Of a stretch of DNA of 64,000 bases, positions 57,521 to 64,000 are shown piece by piece. The stretch's first letter is position 1, and the number at the start of each line of letters is the position of its first letter. The notes beneath the pieces are model-generated. The model worked only from the letters and a program-made list of their open reading frames with translations, made no database searches and had not been told where the DNA came from. The position numbers were made by a program, and so were the translations under genes. The DNA is from Sparassis latifolia (taxonomy: Eukaryota > Basidiomycota > Agaricomycetes > Polyporales > Sparassidaceae), in assembly GCA_018466975.1 (NCBI GenBank), contig CM031561.1:4216001-4280000 (forward strand), in the 5' to 3' direction.

Positions 57521-57905
57521 TCTATACTACAAGAGAGAAGGAAACTTTCTCACGGAGACAAAACTTTACCACGGTGACAACTTTGACATCCCATTGGCTC
57601 CCCGGTCAACTCTGACCGCTCATTGGCTCCTTGACCTCCTTCCGTGTACAGCACTACAGCGTCAACTTGGCGTCAACTCTACACGTCGCGTCGACGTCGT
57701 CGTCCCGCTATTATTTCTGTTCTCCATCTTATATATCCCTATGCTTTTTATACTGTGATTTCTACATCTTCAGTCTCCTGATACGGCCGTCTCTATAGTC
57801 CTTAACGTAGCGCGCTCATAATTTCTCTCGCACTCCATGCCCGTCATGGCTAACCAGTAGTAATCTTTCCATTGTCATCGCGTTTCTACCCCTACGGTGG
57901 ACAAT

Positions 57906-60900
57906 ATGAGGTTTGTTTGTCCATAAAGCTGTTGCAACTCCATCTGCTCATGTTCTGCCAACAGTCCCAACTATATCCATGCCATTCCTCTCACGCCCAA
58001 GTCTCTCCGTCGTCGTGTTGACCGACAAGTTCAGGAAGCTTCAAGTCCCACTCGCCGCCGTCTTCCAAAGGTGGTGCTCATCATGTAATTCTTCTGCTGA
58101 CACTAATGAGCTTCCCGTACTGCAAACAGCCTGTCCTTGTAGATGCACTTAACACCCTCCGCCCTCTTGCTTTGCCTCGAGCTGGCCCCTCCACGGTGTG
58201 TCTGTTATCTTGCTCTAAGCTGCACTTCACCAAGCTCACAGTGTCTTTTTGTAACAGGTTCTGTCTGGCCCAATCCACGATGTATTCCAAGCACCTGGAT
58301 CTGCACAGCCAGCTCAACCTGGGCCCTCTGGTCATCAAGTGTCGAACAAGCGTTCAGAAGGTCAAAAACGCCGTCGCGAACGTGAACGGCTAGAACGCCT
58401 GCAGCGCGAAGCCACTAATGCGGCCGGTCCTTCGGCGCTCGCCAACGAAGAGCCTCTCAGCAATCACGTCTTGGGCCAGCGACGCAGACGCGAACGTGAA
58501 CGGCGCGAACACGAGCAAAGTCCACCGTTACCCACTTCCCCTGCCACAGCAGCACCGACTCCACACACCACTTTGAGTCGGTCGGAGAGTCAGCAGCGCC
58601 GTCGTCAGCGCGAAAGAGCTGAGCGCGAAGTGAATGCCGCCGAACAACATCCGAATTACCCCGTTCCTCACGAGTTCGACGAGCACGCACCTGATGATGG
58701 TCTGCGCAGAGTCTATGGGTTTGAACAGCACGGTCCATTTGAAGCTGGACCACGAAATTTGAACTTACCGATTGCGGAACGGGCACTGCACGAACACGAG
58801 CACCAAGCCAATCAAGGTGAGTTGTGATTCGATGAATGCTTCAAGGTTGTCCACTGACTTATCTTCAGCTCACAACGTGATTCAACCTGTGGACAATGAT
58901 CAGCATCAGGTCGCGCAGGTTGCGAACCCAGTGCCCAACGATGACGTGCTGGCGATGCTCCCCCCACCTCTCCCTCCTGTCGCCAATCGTGACACTCTGT
59001 GGGCTCGACGGGTGTACACCGAGCCCGCTGCAAGACACGATCTTGGTCGTATGAATGTGATCTGTAGTCATTGCAGTGCGTTGCATTGGATCAACGAGCG
59101 CGTTGTGTCGAAGTCTACAAGGGACTTGCCGGTCTTCACCACCTGCTGCAACCAGGGCAAAGTTCGCCTTCTCGCACCGGCAGCACCCCCTGAATATCTT
59201 GCCTTTCTTTTTTCCAGTGCTGAGCATGAGGCGAAGGAGTTTCGGGAGAACATCCGTCAATACAACTCTGCCCTCGCTTTTACCTCGCTCGGTGTCAAAT
59301 TGGATCAGTCCGTCAATGTTGGGAGCTCGCAGCCAATTGTTCGCATCAATGGCGAACTGTGCCACCGTCACGGTGCGCTGCTCCCTCCTGACGGTCAAGA
59401 GCCTGCGTATGCGCAATTATATATCTATGATCCTCATGATGCTTTGGAGGCACGCATGCGGCGCAACAACAATCTTGATAGAAATACAATGGAGCAGCTT
59501 CAAACCATGCTTGCCACATCACATCGCTATGCCCATGCATACCGACATGCACATGAGATACTCGCTGGACGTGAGGATGTCGAGGATGTTGCAGTGCGTC
59601 TTCGCCTTCTGCCCACTCAGGATCGGCGACGATATAACTTACCCACTGCAGATGAGCTGGCCGTCATCTTGCCTGGTGATGGCTCGGAAGAAGTTGGGAA
59701 GCGGGACATTATACTCCGCCAGCGCAATGGTCCCCTGCAGCGCATCCATGAGGGTAATGCAGCTTATGGATGCCTTCATTATGTTCTCCTATTTCCTTAT
59801 GGAGAACACGGCTGGCACTACGACATGGAGCTCTATCAGCCCGATGGAAACAAGTCTCACCGCCTGACACTGACGGACTACTGTGCCTACCAAGTACATC
59901 CCCGTCTTGGCCAGTTCTCATTGTTACTGCATGCAGGTCGTCTTTTTCAGCAGTGGAGCGTTGACATGTGGGCAGCCGCAGAGCAGACCAGGCTGAACTA
60001 TCTCCGGACCCACCAGAAGGAGCTTCGATCTAGCCTGTATGGTGGTCTCGAAGACGCAATGAATTCTTGGGATGATGATGTTGATCTTAACAATGTTGGT
60101 CAGCGCATCATTCTGCCATCGTCATTCACGGGTGGCCCTCGATACATGCAGCAATGCTTGCAGGATGCTCTAGCTCTCGCACGCTACTTTCGCAAAATTG
60201 ACATTTTTCTGACGATGACGTGCAATCCCAAATGGCCGGAGATCACACGCGAGTTGTTACCTGGTCAAACTGCAACAGATCGGCCAGATCTTGTGGCACA
60301 CATCTTTGAGATGAAGAAGAAGGCCGTCCTCGAGTATATCCTCAAACGTGGCATCTTCGGCAAGGTTATTGTGCATGTCTACACCATTGAATTTCAGAAG
60401 CGCGGTCTTCCTCACATGCACCTTCTTATTTTCCTCGATCAACCGTACAAACTCCGTACACCCGAGGACATTGACTCTATTATCTGGGCAAGATGGCCAG
60501 ATCCACAGACTCAGCCACTGCTTTTCGACACCGTGAAGAGACTCATGGTACATGGGCCCTGTAATGCATGATGCCTGGAAAATGGCAAGTGCATGAAGCA
60601 TTTCCCCAAAACATTCCAGCCTCGGACGACCATGGACAGAGATGGCTACCCACAGTACTTTCGGCCAGATGACGGGCGAGCCTACGAAGTGGGCGGAGTA
60701 ATGGTGGACAATCGCTACATCGTGCCTTATAACCTGCAGCTAAGTGCGGAGTTCGACTGCCACATTAATGTTGAATGTGCAGTCTCTTTTGCATCGGTCA
60801 AATATATATGCAAATATGTGCATAAGGGATGTGATCGTGCCACTCTCGAGGTCAACAGGCGCGATGAGATAAGGCGATACCTTGATTCTCGCTATGTTTC

Positions 60901-63156
60901 CGGCACTGAGTCTTTTCACCGCACCTTCCATTTCCTTCTTCATCACCAGGATCCCAATGTTGTAAGCCTCTCGGTGCATCTTCCCGGACAGCACTTGGTT
61001 GCTTTCCATCCCGATGAAGATGCCACAGTTGTCATAGATCGTGCCGCTGGAGAGAGGACAATGCTTACTCAATTTTTCAGAGCCAATGCTGATCCGGTTC
61101 TTTCAGTTGAAGCATGCAAGTATACCTACCAAGAATTCCCGCAATATTTTGTTTGGAAGGATGACAGGAAGTGCTGGGCTATACGACAAAGAGGGTGGGC
61201 ATTGGGCCATATGGTTTTTGCGGCCCCCAATTCTGGTGAACGGTTCTACCTCCGAACACTGCTGACTGTTGTGAAGGGTCCACAATCGTTCAGTGATCTC
61301 CGTACCTTCAATGGAGTCCTGTTCTCAACATTCCGCGAGTCCTGTCTTGCACGTGGACTGCTCCAGGATGATGGTGAATGGCGCCTTTGCCTGCTTGACG
61401 CATCTGCTATGCAGACTGGCACCCGACTTCGGCATCTTTTCATCACTATTTTACTCTTCTGTCAACCCGCGCAGCCTGAAGCATTGTGGAATGAGTTTCG
61501 CACTCACATTTGTGACGATCTTGCTTACCGGCTACAGACAATGGGCTGTGAAAATGTCGAGATCGAGGATGTTTACGATTTCGCCTATATCTCCTCGAGC
61601 AGATTCTCCATAAATCAGGAAGCTCCTTATCTCGATTTCTGCCAATGCCACTCCCTCAGTATGACTGGGATGCTCAAGTAGAAAATGCATACATTGCCGA
61701 GCATCTGAACTACAACCGTGAGGAGGAACGAGCCAGCGCGCTATTGCGCATCCCGCAGCTCAATGTTGAGCAGGCTGAAGCCTATAGGCGCATCCTTGAA
61801 TCCGTCGAACACGAGAGTGGACATCTCTTCTTTCTAAGCGGACCCGGAGGTACAGGAAAGACGTTTGTTTACAATACAGTCTGTAACAAAGTCCGGAGCG
61901 AAGGGTGGATTGTACTCTGCGTGGCTTCATCTGGAATTGCTGCACTGCTACTCAAGGGTGGTCGGACAGCTCATTCAATGTTTAAGATACCTGTCGGAAG
62001 CCTGCATGCTCAGTCTGCATGCAACATTCCGAAGGAATCCACTCTAGCAGGGTTACTGCGTATGACCCGACTCATTATCTGGGATGAAATCACCATGCAA
62101 CATCGCCATGCACCGGAAGCTCTCGATCGCACCCTATGAGACATCAGAGACAGCGACCAACCCTTCGGAGGTATCACCATCATCTTTGGAGGTGACTTTC
62201 AGCAGATCTTGCCAGTCGTCATCAAAGGATCTCGAGAGGAGGTTGTCGCAGCTTCACTGCAACGCTCACGACTTTGGAAGGATATTCAAATTCTACGGTT
62301 GAAGCACAACATGCGTCTCGAGAATGATCCTGAGGCAGCAAACTTTGCTCAGTGGCTTCTGGATGTGGGACATGGAAGAGGATTAGTTGATGAAGTCGGA
62401 CTCAACTTGCCTCAAAGTATGATCTCCCCAAGTATATCATCTCTCATTGACGACATCTACCCGGAGATCAGTGCAAACCCTCCTCCCCCACCTGACTACT
62501 TTCTGAACTGCACGATTCTTGCAGCTCGCAATGCCGATGTGGATGGTATCAATACGGAAGTCTTGGGGCGGATGTCGGGTGAGAAGAGGGTGTATATGAG
62601 CGTGGACACAGTCATGAATGAAGCTGGAGCAGACGGCCCAACTAATGACCATCCATTTCCGGTTGAGTTTCTGCGAAGTCTCAATGCATCAGGCCTACCC
62701 GCTGGTAAGCTGCACCTCAAACTGGGCTGTCCACTGATGCTTCTTCGCAACCTTGCCCCATCGCGTGGCCTCTGTAATGGGAGTCGGATGGTTCTTCTGC
62801 GTATGTCAGACTGAGTGCTAGAGGTTCGACTGCTCGGTGGCGATCATGATGGTGCAATAGAGCTCATTCCTAGGATTTCTCTAACACCAACTGAAGGCCA
62901 CACGGATTTTGCTTTTGTTCTACGGCGACATCAGTTTCCTGTCCGGCTTGCATTCGCAATGTCCATTAACAAGGCCCAAGGTCAGTCTGTCAAGACAGTG
63001 GGACTTGATCTACGAGTACCCGTCTTCTCACATGGCCAACTCTACGTCGCGCTCTCTCGAGCAACCTCAGGTCGCCGAATCAAGGTTCTTCTTTCGCCCG
63101 ATACAACAATACCCATGACAACAAATATTGTATATCCCAAAGTTCTACTGGATTAG
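57906..63156 (+). pseudogene. Helitron RepHel transposase (HUH Rep plus PIF1-type helicase), inactivated
   Basis: Exons 57906-57910 (only ATGAG), 57965-58070, 58130-58195, 58258-58816 and 58869 onward; introns 52-62 nt. The N-terminus is basic with Arg/Glu repeats. A Cys-His segment (CSHCSALHW, TTCCNQGKVRL) leads to the Rep domain with MTCNPKWPE, the HUH motif GLPHMHLLIF (near 60410) and VKYICKYVHKGCD with the nicking-tyrosine region. The helicase has GPGGTGKT (near 61845), IIWDE and GGDFQQILPVV, and ends with VALSRATSG. In-frame TGA codons stand at 60569, 62137 and 62812, each where an Arg CGA is expected. One frameshift lies between 61600 and 61650. RepHel nicks and transfers DNA in rolling-circle-like transposition; this copy should be non-autonomous now. 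Confidence 0.9.
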
Positions 63157-63625
63157 GTTTGTAAATTCCCTCCCCTACATACATGTTGCGGATATTGATG
63201 TGCCTTTCAGATATATTTTCGATCCTAATACTGCACAGTTTATAATGGCCAATATCGTAATTCTCAGTTGGCAAGGTCTGCATATGCTTTTTTCTACCGC
63301 ATCTTGGTGGCTGATTTTGGTACAGATATATTTGTTCTAATGTGACGGAGCTCTGATGACATGACTTAGTGAATACAGAACATATGTTTGGTCTTTTATA
63401 TGTTTCTTCCCCGAGAAGTTTAATCTGTACGGTACATATGCACAGAATCGCCGCAGTTGGTTTGAACGCCATGTCAATTTCACCCATCGTGCGTCGTTTT
63501 CTCACACTCGATCTCGATGCTCCCACATCAGCTATACACTGGCCGCAGTATATAACGCCTGCGTCTTCTGCGCATCCTTGCATTTTTCACTCACCAACTC
63601 GCTCTTTTTGATCACCTTTACTCTA
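63157..63625. other. Spacer after RepHel, no gene seen
   Basis: AT-rich non-coding stretch with pyrimidine runs just before the next ORF. No CTAG terminus found. Confidence 0.4.
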
Positions 63626-64000
63626 ATGTCAGGTGCAGTCAATTTATGTGCCGCTGCCATGTTCCGCCATCCCCGACGGGTCGAGCACTCGAAAAGTTTT
63701 GTCTTTGATGCCGTCGTTGGCTTGGGCGGTGCTCAGTCTGGTGACGCGTTGGTCCTTCTCCTCAAGTACTTCAACCAGTATGACTACGCCTTCGTGGATG
63801 GATCATATTACCTTATTCATGCAAATGTAAAGTTTTTGATCAGGATTACCTATCTGCCGTGTTACTGATCTGCTCACAGGTGGCGAAGACCATAGGGGGG
63901 ATCGAAACACACTACACGGAAGCAGTGGCGCAGGTGGACAGGCTCAGGGCGGAGGAATTTGACTTAATGGGGGATATTGTGTGGGTACATCGACTGCGCC
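63626..64000 (+). CDS. Partial ORF behind RepHel, unknown (possible Helitron accessory gene)
   Basis: Exon 63626-63826 and exon 63880-64000 (cut by the window edge) are joined by a 53-nt GT-AG intron in phase 0. The peptide starts MSGAVNLCAAAMFRHPRR and includes SFVFDAVVGLGGAQ, DALVLLLKYFNQYDYAFVDG and, after the intron, VAKTIGGIETHYTEAVAQVD. No family recognised from this part. The same orientation and position just behind RepHel suggest it could be carried by the Helitron, as RPA-like single-strand binding genes are in some plant Helitrons, but that is only an idea. Confidence 0.5.

Larger units (their letters stand above)
57521..64000 (+). mobile_element. Helitron, 5' end to window edge
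   Basis: The sequence at 57521 is TCTATACTACAAGA, preceded by A. This fits the conserved Helitron 5' terminus (TC start, TCTMTAYTAM-type consensus described from plants) and the A/T insertion rule. Rep and helicase domains follow from 57906. No CTAG/CTRR-type 3' end with a hairpin is visible before the window edge, so the 3' terminus probably lies beyond it, or the element ends somewhere after 63157 with a worn terminus. Confidence 0.65.

Noticed and set aside
60571..60592. An intron removing the TGA at 60569 in RepHel
   Set aside because: The frame is continuous across the TGA with conserved residues on both sides, and no suitable GT-AG pair surrounds it.
63157..64000. Helitron 3' terminus (hairpin plus CTAG or CTRR)
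   Set aside because: No CTAG occurs in this stretch and no convincing hairpin precedes a CTRR; the end is probably outside the window.

Overview
This window is nuclear DNA of a filamentous basidiomycete, most likely an Agaricomycete. The genes are split by many short GT-AG introns (mostly 47-66 nt), several proteins belong to families typical of mushroom-forming fungi (DUF6533-type seven-helix protein, WOPR/Gti1-Pac2 regulator, SRPK-like kinase, RecQ-like helicase relics), and a fungal Helitron occupies the right end. All gene models were built by reading exons and splice sites by eye. Where exon coordinates are given they sum to an open reading frame with consistent phases.

Left part (1-28.7 kb) is a gene-rich housekeeping block. 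It holds an F-box-like gene with a decayed tandem copy in front, a coiled-coil protein, the nucleolar ribosome-biogenesis WD40 protein ENP2/NOL10, the ER cargo receptor ERV29/SURF4, a MutY adenine DNA glycosylase, a WOPR regulator, a DNAJC11-type J-protein, an RMD1/Sif2 (DUF155) protein, exocyst subunit SEC5 and sphingolipid fatty-acid alpha-hydroxylase SCS7. Three pairs are divergent with short shared upstream regions (ERV29/MutY, DNAJC11/RMD1, SEC5/SCS7).

Middle part (28.7-57.5 kb) alternates metabolic genes with mobile or decayed DNA. A 2.37-kb element with terminal inverted repeats of about 300 bp (29243-31610) carries host gene fragments (casein kinase I tail, ING N-terminal domain) that still contain introns. 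Then come a Gfo/Idh/MocA dehydrogenase, ERG26, a histidine acid phosphatase, a DUF6533-like membrane protein, a 2.2-kb hAT-like non-autonomous element, a zinc polyol dehydrogenase, a truncated acyl-CoA synthetase, an SRPK-like kinase, a frameshifted RecQ-like helicase and a small two-exon gene of unknown function.

Right part (57.5-64 kb) is a nearly complete Helitron. A good 5' terminus is visible at 57521, followed by a five-exon N-terminal part, an HUH Rep domain and a PIF1-type helicase. Its frame is broken by three CGA-to-TGA nonsense changes and one frameshift. A second, uncharacterised spliced ORF starts behind it and runs off the window.

The most noteworthy signals are the gene-capturing (Pack-type) TIR element, the Helitron with its CpG-type nonsense decay and possible accessory ORF, three GC-AG introns in two adjacent genes, and two unusually long introns in a genome of very short ones.
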